Shown: in pieces, positions 1-3,708 of the stretch
Layout: every line of letters starts with the position of its first letter
How positions within the stretch are numbered: position 1 is the stretch's first letter
Assembly (NCBI GenBank): GCA_020061545.1
Contig: JAGUYA010000162.1
Span: 1 to 5,095 of the forward strand
Direction: 5' to 3'
Origin: Candidatus Omnitrophota bacterium
Lineage (GTDB): Bacteria > Omnitrophota > Gorgyraeia > Gygaellales > Profunditerraquicolaceae
Length of the DNA: 5,095 bases
Notes under the pieces: generated by a model
Told to the model about the DNA's origin: nothing
What the model saw: only the letters and a program-made list of their open reading frames with translations
Database searches by the model: none
Translations under genes and position numbers: made by a program

Positions 1-104
1 CGATGTCGGCTCATCCTATCCTGGGGCTGTATAAGGTCCCAAGGGTCCGGCTGTTCGCCGGTTAAAAGGGTACGCGAGCTGGGTTTAGAACGTCGTGAGA
101 CAGT
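1..104 (+). rRNA. rrl: 23S rRNA, upstream exon (partial, domain V)
   Basis: This is the peptidyl-transferase part of large-subunit rRNA. It aligns without gaps to E. coli 23S from about position 2501 (cGATGTCGGCTCATC) to U2604 and includes the A-loop region (GGCTGTTCGCC) and the GGGTTTAGAACGTCGTGAGACAGT segment with U2585 and A2602. The 5' part of the gene lies outside the window. The exon stops at 104, where a group I intron interrupts a block that is normally continuous; the last six bases (99-104) form the 5' strand of the intron's P1 helix. The E. coli numbering was counted by eye from remembered sequence. Confidence 0.97.
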
Positions 105-345
105 AAAATGACCGTTGCTGTCTTTAAATCTGGCTATATGCTGGAAAGTCCCGTGTATCTGAAGATACCAATGCGGTGAAAATTCTTCAGTGGGGATAAT
201 CAGCAGGGAAGGTCCGATTTTATATCGGAAACCCTCAGAGACTGTACGCCAGACAAAGGAAGATACAGTCCGAACTGCATAGCGATATGCAGAGATTGAC
301 AGAAATGTCTAATCCCTCTACGATAAGTAGAGAGTAACAAAATTG
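105..345 (+). ncRNA. Group I self-splicing intron in 23S rRNA (E. coli 2604/2605), no ORF
   Basis: This catalytic RNA should remove itself from the 23S precursor by two guanosine-initiated transesterifications. P1 pairs exon GACAGT (99-104) with the internal guide GCTGTC (117-122) and ends in the diagnostic U104-G117 wobble. P10 pairs intron GACCG (110-114) with 3' exon CGGTC (347-351), and the intron ends in the expected G (345). The core shows P3 (129-134/248-253), P4 (139-143/201-205), P5 (149-152/193-196), P6 (206-208/232-234) with a P6a hairpin (213-229), and P7 (240-246/264-270). The R-like CAGAGACTGTA and S-like AAGATACAGTCC motifs are present. Three 3' hairpins follow (275-292 with a GCGA loop, 294-314 with a GAAA loop, 316-332). 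No homing endonuclease is present. Only ten bases separate the P3 and P7 3' strands, so P8 seems absent. The subgroup is uncertain. Confidence 0.95.
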
Positions 346-653
346 TCGGTCTCTATCTGATGTGGGCGCAAGGATACTTGAAGGGGAGTTCTCTTCAGTA
401 CGAGAGGACCTAGAGAAACGAACCTCTGGTGTTCCGGTTGTCCTGCCAAGGGCAAAGGCCGGGTAGCTATGTTCGGAAGGGATAAACGCTGAAAGCATCT
501 AAGTGTTAAGCCCACCCCAAGAATAGGTATCCCTTCCGCCATGAATAGTGGCGGATGAAGGCTGGTCGTAGACTACGACCTTGATAGGCGCAAGGTGTAA
601 GATCCGTAAGGATTTAAGCCAATGCGTACTAATCAGCCAATCGGCTTGACCGT
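346..653 (+). rRNA. rrl: 23S rRNA, downstream exon (domains V-VI, 3' end)
   Basis: The 23S rRNA resumes at E. coli U2605 with TCGGTCTCTATCTG and continues through the sarcin-ricin loop AGTACGAGAGGACC (397-410), which contacts elongation factors, and the conserved GCTGAAAGCATCTAAG block (490-505). It ends near GGCTTGACC (643-651), the strand expected to pair with the 5' end of mature 23S. The 3' end is approximate because that 5' partner is outside the window. After intron removal the joined sequence matches the normal bacterial 23S order, so the gene looks functional. Confidence 0.95.
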
Positions 654-654
654 T

Positions 655-678
655 AATTTTTCGCGCAAGCGGAAAATT
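655..678 (+). other. Hairpin directly after 23S rRNA
   Basis: This is a ten-base-pair stem (655-664 with 669-678, one T-G wobble) closed by a GCAA tetraloop, starting one or two bases after the likely 23S 3' end. It has no T-run, so it is not a typical terminator. It may guide rRNA processing, which is an inference from position only. Confidence 0.6.
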
Positions 679-679
679 C

Positions 680-721
680 ATCCCGAGTTTCCTTCATGCA
701 AAAGTGTTGGAAGCGAGGAAT
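680..721 (+). repeat. CGAG-core imperfect palindrome, copy A
   Basis: The left arm is ATCCC-GA-GTTTCC (680-692) and the right arm is GGAAGC-GA-GGAAT (709-721), with a 16-base loop. The arms pair except for the symmetric tandem G-A/A-G mismatch and one C-A mismatch in the outer stem. It is the plus-orientation member of a family found at six other places in this window and lies in the 23S-5S spacer, so it would be part of the rRNA precursor. Confidence 0.6.
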
Positions 722-773
722 AATGATTCACGCGGTTGATGTAGTTTTACCTAATATGTAGTTAGTCAATTTT

Positions 774-813
774 GTCCCTCGGCGCTGCTAAGAAATAGCT
801 GGCGCCTCGGGAC
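774..813 (-). repeat. CGAG-core imperfect palindrome, copy B
   Basis: On the plus strand the arms are GTCCC-TC-GGCGC (774-785) and GCGCC-TC-GGGAC (802-813). On the minus strand the mismatches read as tandem G-A. Inside, GCTA (787-790) pairs with TAGC (796-799), extending the hairpin. The flank AATTTT before the left arm also precedes copies C and D. It faces copy A in the same rRNA spacer. Confidence 0.7.
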
Positions 814-815
814 TC

Positions 816-842
816 GTTCTCTTAAGTTTATAGATTGAGAAC
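816..842 (+). other. Stem in front of 5S rRNA
   Basis: GTTCTC (816-821) pairs with GAGAAC (837-842) just before the 5S 5' end. It could be a processing signal for 5S maturation. The pairing is seen, but the role is inferred from position. Confidence 0.35.
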
Positions 843-844
843 TT

Positions 845-958
845 GGAGTGCTCATACCGAGGGGGAAACACCCGTTCCCATTCCGAATACGGAAGTTAAG
901 CCCCTCAGGGCCGATGGTAGTGTGCTCGTAAGGGTACGTGAGAGTAGGTCGGTGCTCC
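845..958 (+). rRNA. rrf: 5S rRNA
   Basis: This is the 5S component of the large ribosomal subunit. It has the hallmark blocks GGGGGAAACACCCGTTCCC, ATTCCGAATACGGAAGTTAAGCCCCTCAGGGCCGATGGTAGT (in part) and GAGAGTAGGTCGGTGC. The terminal helix pairs GGAGTGCT (845-852) with GGTGCTCC (951-958), giving about 114 nt, close to the usual 115-120 nt. It follows 23S by about 190 bp in the same operon, with no tRNA in the spacer. It ends just before a strong terminator. Confidence 0.96.
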
Positions 959-966
959 TTTAAATA

Positions 967-1005
967 AAAAACCCTGCAATCAAAAGTTGCGGGGTTTTTA
1001 TTTTT
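967..1005 (+). terminator. Rho-independent terminator of the rRNA operon (bidirectional)
   Basis: A 13-bp stem (967-979 with 987-999, one T-G wobble) surrounds a 7-base loop, and the 3' side runs into TTTTTATTTTT. The 5' side is A-rich, so the same hairpin would also work on the minus strand. It sits 9 bases after 5S. Confidence 0.93.
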
Positions 1006-1101
1006 AGCGGGTTCTGTCTTGGACTGTTTCTCGCGGGGACGCAGGGTAATTTTAGGTTTCACTTCCGCCTGCTGAAATTTTTTGCCGTGCATAGAGGTAA
1101 T

Positions 1102-1172
1102 AAATGTAGCTGTCGAGCTGTTCGCTCAAGTCGGTTTTTTAACGCCGAAGGTCTTTCGCCAGCTGCATTTTT
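1102..1172 (+). ncRNA. Possible small structured RNA (unrecognised)
   Basis: An 11-bp closing stem (1102-1112 with 1160-1170, one T-G wobble) encloses two or three short hairpins: GAGC/GCTC (1115-1118/1124-1127), TCGG/CCGA (1131-1134/1145-1148) or, as an alternative, CGAA/TTCG (1146-1149/1155-1158). The 3' arm runs into a T5 tract. It has no T-loop or anticodon features of tRNA and matches no RNA family I know. No clear promoter lies upstream, so expression is unproven. Confidence 0.3.
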
Positions 1173-1176
1173 GTGA

Positions 1177-1204
1177 TTGACAAGAACTTCGAAAGGGGTA
1201 GAAT
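1177..1204 (+). promoter_or_regulatory. Sigma70-like promoter candidate
   Basis: TTGACA (1177-1182) and TAGAAT (1199-1204) are separated by 16 bp. The -35 box is perfect and the -10 box has one change from TATAAT. No gene starts soon after; the nearest is the microprotein gene about 230 bp downstream, which has its own better promoter. It could drive a non-coding transcript. Confidence 0.35.
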
Positions 1205-1382
1205 ATTGACGTAGTGCGTTCGTTTGTAAAAAAGACACTTTCCAGCGCAATATAGGTACAGTTTCCCGCTTATGGTGGAAAGCGTCTGGGTTTCATCTAG
1301 GTTTCATGTAAACGTAGTCGGAATTAGCTTTGAAAAATAAATCTGAACCGATTACTCTGGGCGAATCCCCAGCAAAATATAC

Positions 1383-1411
1383 TTGGGATTTTGGGGTTTT
1401 AGACTTATAAT
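1383..1411 (+). promoter_or_regulatory. Promoter 1 (TTGGGA-17-TATAAT) for the microprotein gene
   Basis: A -35-like TTGGGA (1383-1388), a 17-bp spacer and a perfect TATAAT (1406-1411) predict a start near 1418. A ribosome binding site GGAGGT (1431-1436) and ATG (1441) follow. The -35 box and the spacer closely resemble two other promoters in this window (1735-1763, 2780-2808). An imperfect palindrome, ATCCCCAG (1365-1372) with CTTGGGAT (1382-1389), overlaps the -35 box. Confidence 0.85.
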
Positions 1412-1440
1412 AGGTGTGAAAAGTAAAAAAGGAGGTGGGT

Positions 1441-1615
1441 ATGACAAAGTCAGCTAAGTTTTTTGTGGTCCATAGGTTGCCTTTTAATAGTGGCAGCATT
1501 TATCTTGAAAGGTATGGCATTTGTTAATCCAGCGGTGGTACGGGTGGTTAAAGCCAGTAGTCTTTTAATCTTAGCTAACACCTCTTTTATATTAGCTATT
1601 CTTCTTAAGAAATAA
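1441..1615 (+). pseudogene. Two-helix membrane microprotein gene, frameshifted in a T6 run
   Basis: An ideal AAGGAGGT site sits 4 bases before ATG 1441, and a strong promoter lies upstream. As read, the frame stops after 28 codons (TAA 1525-1527). If one T is removed from the T6 run at 1459-1464, the frame stays open to TAA 1613-1615 and gives a coherent 57-aa protein. It starts MTKSAKFLWS, has a hydrophobic helix at about residues 8-22, a short VNPAVVRVVKA linker and a second helix at about 39-54 ending in LLKK. This looks like a small inner-membrane protein with both ends on the same side. The function is unknown. The break could be a sequencing error, slippage on the T-run or a true lesion; the intact signals and clean second helix argue against long decay. 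Confidence 0.55.
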
Positions 1616-1689
1616 GTGCGTATCCACACCAGGTGCAAACCTAATCGGCTACCTGTCCCCCAAATAACCTAATCCGAAGCGGAATTTTG

Positions 1690-1728
1690 TCCCTCGTGGC
1701 TTTGGAAGAAAGAGGAAGCTGCTCAGGA
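1690..1728 (-). repeat. CGAG-core imperfect palindrome, copy D (degenerate)
   Basis: The left arm is TCCC-TC-GTGGCTT (1690-1702) and the right arm AAGCTGC-TC-AGGA (1716-1728). The inner stem pairs with two G-T wobbles, and the outer stem has one C-A mismatch. The flank AATTTTG before the left arm matches copy B. It lies just upstream of promoter 2, in the minus orientation. Confidence 0.5.
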
Positions 1729-1734
1729 TTTCAC

Positions 1735-1763
1735 TTGGGATTCTTGGTTTTTAGAGTTATAAT
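1735..1763 (+). promoter_or_regulatory. Promoter 2 (TTGGGA-17-TATAAT) for the hydrolase gene
   Basis: TTGGGA (1735-1740), a 17-bp spacer and a perfect TATAAT (1758-1763) predict transcription start near 1770, about two bases before the hydrolase ATG at 1772. The spacer shares 13 of 17 bases with promoter 1 and 14 of 17 with promoter 3. Confidence 0.85.
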
Positions 1764-1771
1764 TATGTAAA

Positions 1772-2515
1772 ATGGCGACTTTAAAAAGTACATTACAAGT
1801 ATTACTGCTATTTTTAATCGTGGGCGCGGTTTTTGTCTTTCTCAGATATTTTGAGAAGCGCTCACTTTTCTATCCGAGCAAAGTAATTGAATTTCTACCT
1901 GAGGAGAGCGGCTTAGATTTTGAAGATATATTCTTTCGAACCTCGGACAATCTCCAGCTGAATGGCTGGTTTATTCCCTCCCCGAGTGCGAAGTTTACCA
2001 TTCTTTTCTGCCACGGTAATGCCGGAAATATCAGCCATCGTCTGGAAAAGATAAACTTTTTTCACCAGTTAGGATGTAATGTGTTTATATTTGATTACCG
2101 CGGCTATGGGTTAAGTAAGGGGAGCTCCTCTGAGAAGGGCCTGTATCTTGATGCAAAGGCAGCGTACGATTATTTATTATCCCGTTCGATGCAGGAGAAT
2201 CAGATTATCGGCTATGGCGAGTCTTTGGGCAGTGCCGCTATTATTGATTTGGCTTGCCGACATAGGCTCTACGCATTGATGGTAGAGGGCGCTTTTTCCA
2301 GCGGTAAGGATATGTCAAGAAATATCTATCCATTTCTACCTTACTGGGTATTCTCCATACGTTTCGATTCAGAGAGCAAGATAAAATCCATAAAGGTCCC
2401 TAAGCTTATCATCCACAGCCTTAACGACGAAATTGTCCCTTATGCTTTGGCCCACAAGCTTTACGAGGCAGCACCTCCACCAAAGGAATTCCTGCAGATA
2501 CGCGGGGGGGCATAA
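1772..2515 (+). CDS. Membrane-anchored alpha/beta hydrolase (serine hydrolase), C-terminus lost by frameshift
   Basis: This is an alpha/beta-fold hydrolase resembling the BEM46/ABHD13/YfhR group; its substrate is unknown. An N-terminal helix (about residues 8-24) would anchor it in the inner membrane, and SLFYPS (31-36) follows as usual. The oxyanion motif HGNAGN is at 81-86, DYRGYG at 108-113, the nucleophile elbow GYGESLG at 147-153 (Ser151), and the acid is probably Asp219 in LNDEIVP. The catalytic His should come next as GGHN. A G7 run (2504-2510) instead gives GGA and a stop. With six G, His247 and a normal C-terminus to 2588 reappear (271 aa), so as read the protein should be inactive. 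An in-frame TAA lies just upstream (1760-1762), so ATG 1772 is the first possible ATG. It has no ribosome binding site, and promoter 2 implies a leaderless mRNA. Confidence 0.88.
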   Translation: MATLKSTLQVLLLFLIVGAVFVFLRYFEKRSLFYPSKVIEFLPEESGLDFEDIFFRTSDNLQLNGWFIPSPSAKFTILFCHGNAGNISHRLEKINFFHQLGCNVFIFDYRGYGLSKGSSSEKGLYLDAKAAYDYLLSRSMQENQIIGYGESLGSAAIIDLACRHRLYALMVEGAFSSGKDMSRNIYPFLPYWVFSIRFDSESKIKSIKVPKLIIHSLNDEIVPYALAHKLYEAAPPPKEFLQIRGGA

Positions 2516-2588
2516 CAGCTGTTTCTATGATTCAGCGCACCTTCTCAAACAAAAAATAGCTGATTTCTTACGCGGGCTGACACATTAG
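2511..2588 (+). other. Out-of-frame C-terminal segment of the hydrolase
   Basis: Reading from CAT 2511 gives HNSCFYDSAHLLKQKI and on to TAG at 2586-2588. This is the expected end of the family: catalytic His in a GGHN context, an aromatic and a final amphipathic helix. It joins the upstream frame if the G7 run is read as G6. Its preserved coding quality suggests a recent lesion, a homopolymer sequencing error or slippage. Confidence 0.8.
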
Positions 2589-2609
2589 TGCCTCGTAACA
2601 GAAAATTTT

Positions 2610-2650
2610 ATCCCTCGTCTCCAAGAACTTCTTAGCGGGAGACTCGGGAT
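2610..2650 (-). repeat. CGAG-core imperfect palindrome, copy C
   Basis: The arms are ATCCC-TC-GTCTCC (2610-2622) and GGAGAC-TC-GGGAT (2638-2650), fully paired apart from the TC/TC core. The AATTTT flank before the left arm matches copies B and D. Its right arm overlaps the left arm of copy E through the perfect palindrome CTCGGGATTATCCCGAG (2643-2659). Confidence 0.75.
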
Positions 2651-2695
2651 TATCCCGAGCAGGTATATCTATTTATTATTAGCTGCGAGGGATAA
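2650..2695 (+). repeat. CGAG-core imperfect palindrome, copy E
   Basis: The arms are TTATCCC-GA-GCAG (2650-2662) and CTGC-GA-GGGATAA (2683-2695). Seven outer and four inner base pairs flank the tandem G-A/A-G core, with a 20-base A/T-rich loop. The orientation is opposite to copy C, with which it shares a boundary. Confidence 0.75.
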
Positions 2696-2711
2696 TAGTG
2701 TTACTCGGCAC

Positions 2712-2766
2712 AATACCGAGTCACCCTCATTAGCAATTTTATTCAAAATTTATGTGACGAGGTATT
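2712..2766 (+). repeat. CGAG-core imperfect palindrome, copy F
   Basis: The arms are AATACC-GA-GTCAC (2712-2724) and GTGAC-GA-GGTATT (2754-2766), with six outer and five inner base pairs around the G-A core. The loop holds a second perfect hairpin, AATTTT-ATTC-AAAATT (2735-2750). It abuts copy G and ends 13 bp before the -35 box of promoter 3. Together, copies G, C, E and F fill most of the 310-base gap before the lipoprotein gene. Confidence 0.75.
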
Positions 2767-2779
2767 AGTGGAAATTTGC

Positions 2780-2808
2780 TTGGGATTTTTGGTTTTGGGA
2801 GTTATAAT
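2780..2808 (+). promoter_or_regulatory. Promoter 3 (TTGGGA-17-TATAAT) for the lipoprotein operon
   Basis: TTGGGA (2780-2785), a 17-bp spacer similar to those of promoters 1 and 2, and a perfect TATAAT (2803-2808) predict a start near 2815. That leaves a leader of about 84 nt before ATG 2899. A second TATAAT at 2869-2874 has no matching -35 box. Confidence 0.85.
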
Positions 2809-2855
2809 ATAGTAATTGAATGAAGGCCTATCCTGTCCTGGAACATTAAGAAAGC

Positions 2856-2893
2856 AGTGAGAAAGCGCTATAATTTTAGATAAAGAGGGAGGT
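2856..2893 (+). repeat. Leader repeat, copy 1 (before the lipoprotein gene)
   Basis: This leader, ending in TTTTAGATAAAGAGGGAGGT, closely resembles the sequence at 3341-3374 before the next gene. By eye about 30 of 34 aligned positions agree, with a 3-base and a 1-base gap. It includes the ribosome binding site. Confidence 0.5.
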
Positions 2894-2898
2894 GCCCA

Positions 2899-3342
2899 AT
2901 GGTCAAGAAACAGGTAATTCTTGAGCGGGAAATAAAAATTTTATTTATAATAATCTTCTTATTAGGTTTGGGTGGAGGATGTTCCACTGTCAGTAAAAAA
3001 GCATCTCTTCCTGCGATTAAGCAGGAGCCCCAGAAAAGAATTATGGATGATGTTTTATTCTTTCGTGAGTTACAACAGATAGATTTAGATAAAGACGGCA
3101 CAAAGGAAATTATTGCTATCTATGCTACGGGTGTTAATTCCAGTGGCGTTAAGGTAATAAAATTCGATAAGGACAGAGGAAATATTATCTTTAAGCGGAT
3201 TTTTAATACCCCCAATACAAAGTTTGAGATGAAAAAAGGTATTCCTGTCATTAAATTTGAAGAAATAGGTCAGGTCGCTGGACGCAGAGTTAAGGGCGCT
3301 TACTGCTGGGATGGTAAAGCTTTTATCCTGGAAGGAAAATAG
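2899..3342 (+). CDS. Probable lipoprotein with a D-x-D-x-D-G calcium-type loop
   Basis: This is a 147-aa exported protein I cannot assign to a named family. The N-terminus is basic (KK, ER), followed by a hydrophobic stretch at about residues 12-24 and GGGC with Cys28, a plausible though not textbook lipobox; lipidation would tether it to a membrane facing the periplasm. Residues 60-77 read QIDLDKDGTKEIIAIYAT: Asp62, Asp64, Asp66 and Gly67 form a D-x-D-x-D-G loop like those of FG-GAP/VCBS or EF-hand-type repeats, here in a single copy. The rest is beta-rich and ends GAYCWDGKAFILEG. ATG 2899 has GGGAGGT (2887-2893) at good spacing. It is first in a probable three-gene operon behind promoter 3, with no terminator before the next gene. 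Confidence 0.8.
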   Translation: MVKKQVILEREIKILFIIIFLLGLGGGCSTVSKKASLPAIKQEPQKRIMDDVLFFRELQQIDLDKDGTKEIIAIYATGVNSSGVKVIKFDKDRGNIIFKRIFNTPNTKFEMKKGIPVIKFEEIGQVAGRRVKGAYCWDGKAFILEGK

Positions 3343-3374
3343 TCAAAAAGCACGTAATCTTAGATAAGGGAGGT
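3341..3374 (+). repeat. Leader repeat, copy 2 (before the 109-aa protein gene)
   Basis: This is the partner of 2856-2893, sharing AGTnAnAAAGC, then TAATnTTAGATAA and GGGAGGT. It starts within the stop codon of the lipoprotein gene and supplies the ribosome binding site of the next gene. Confidence 0.5.
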
Positions 3375-3378
3375 TGTT

Positions 3379-3708
3379 ATGCAATTTGATGAAATAAGAA
3401 AAGAAGTAAAGAGTGGCGCTTTTATTATACTACGCCGGGATGCTGATAATTATTTTGAAGGAGTGGTGATCAGGGAAGAGCTGGAAGAACTCAAGGCGAG
3501 ATTAGAAAAATTTTTGGGTTTACCAGTTTATCCCTCTAACGACAGATTGCCACCCCAGATAGAGAATACTATAAAAAAATTCGGTGGAATTATGTCTGGC
3601 CAGACCCTCTATTTCTGCAATGTGGGCAACGAAAATGTAATTGCTATGCTTTGGCCCTGGCAAGATGAGTATCATACCACACTAAAGATTATTCAGCATG
3701 AAAAATAA
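3379..3708 (+). CDS. Conserved-looking hypothetical protein, 109 aa
   Basis: I do not recognise a family. The protein has no signal peptide or membrane helix and is probably cytoplasmic. Residues about 31-46 (EELEELKARLEKFLGL) form a charged amphipathic helix, followed by a LPVYPSND turn, a second helix (ENTIKKFGG) and a C-terminal part, GQTLYFCNVGNENVIAMLWP, that looks beta-stranded. ATG 3379 is preceded by AAGGGAGGT (3366-3374) at ideal spacing. It lies 36 bp after the lipoprotein gene, and its last 11 bases overlap the next gene, so the three are probably co-transcribed and the last two translationally coupled. Confidence 0.75.
   Translation: MQFDEIRKEVKSGAFIILRRDADNYFEGVVIREELEELKARLEKFLGLPVYPSNDRLPPQIENTIKKFGGIMSGQTLYFCNVGNENVIAMLWPWQDEYHTTLKIIQHEK

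Larger units (their letters stand above)
1006..1382. other. Gene-free stretch between rRNA operon and microprotein promoter
   Basis: I see no credible protein gene here. Open frames on the minus strand have no ribosome binding site, no recognisable family and low-complexity composition, and they run over promoters and the terminator. The stretch contains a possible folded RNA (1102-1172), a promoter-like pair (1177-1204), mutually exclusive short inverted repeats around 1238-1284 and an 11-bp tandem repeat (1289-1307). Confidence 0.6.
2588..2711 (-). repeat. CGAG-core palindrome, copy G (long, encloses copies C and E)
   Basis: The arms are GTGCC-TC-GTAACA (2588-2600) and TGTTAC-TC-GGCAC (2699-2711). 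Every base pairs except the central TC/TC, which is tandem G-A on the minus strand. The 98-base interior contains copies C and E, so the whole could fold as a three-way junction. The left arm starts on the last base of the restored hydrolase stop codon. Confidence 0.65.

Noticed and set aside
235..681. Open reading frames on the minus strand across 23S rRNA
   Set aside because: They lie antisense to unmistakable rRNA and a group I intron, with no ribosome binding site or known protein motif.
654..844. tRNA in the rRNA spacer
   Set aside because: There is no TTCRANYC T-loop, anticodon arm or CCA-like acceptor; the spacer after 23S holds only hairpins.
857..862. CCGAGG in 5S as a further palindrome copy
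   Set aside because: It belongs to the normal 5S helix and has no matching CGAG arm.
766..1638. Overlapping minus-strand ORFs of 62-108 aa
   Set aside because: They run through 5S rRNA, a terminator and promoters, show no family resemblance and lack good start signals.
2588..2766. Integron attC sites
   Set aside because: The arms lack the RYYYAAC/GTTRRRY boxes and extrahelical bases of attC, no gene cassettes follow, and copies are nested rather than one per gene.
680..2766. CRISPR array or classical kink-turns
   Set aside because: Copies differ in sequence and spacing, so this is not CRISPR. The tandem G-A pairs lack the three-base bulge that defines a kink-turn.
2869..2874. TATAAT as a second promoter for the lipoprotein gene
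   Set aside because: There is no recognisable -35 box at 16-18 bp, and it lies inside the leader downstream of the much better promoter 3.
2868..3101. Minus-strand 77-aa ORF
   Set aside because: It is the antisense shadow of the lipoprotein gene, which has a strong ribosome binding site and protein-like features.
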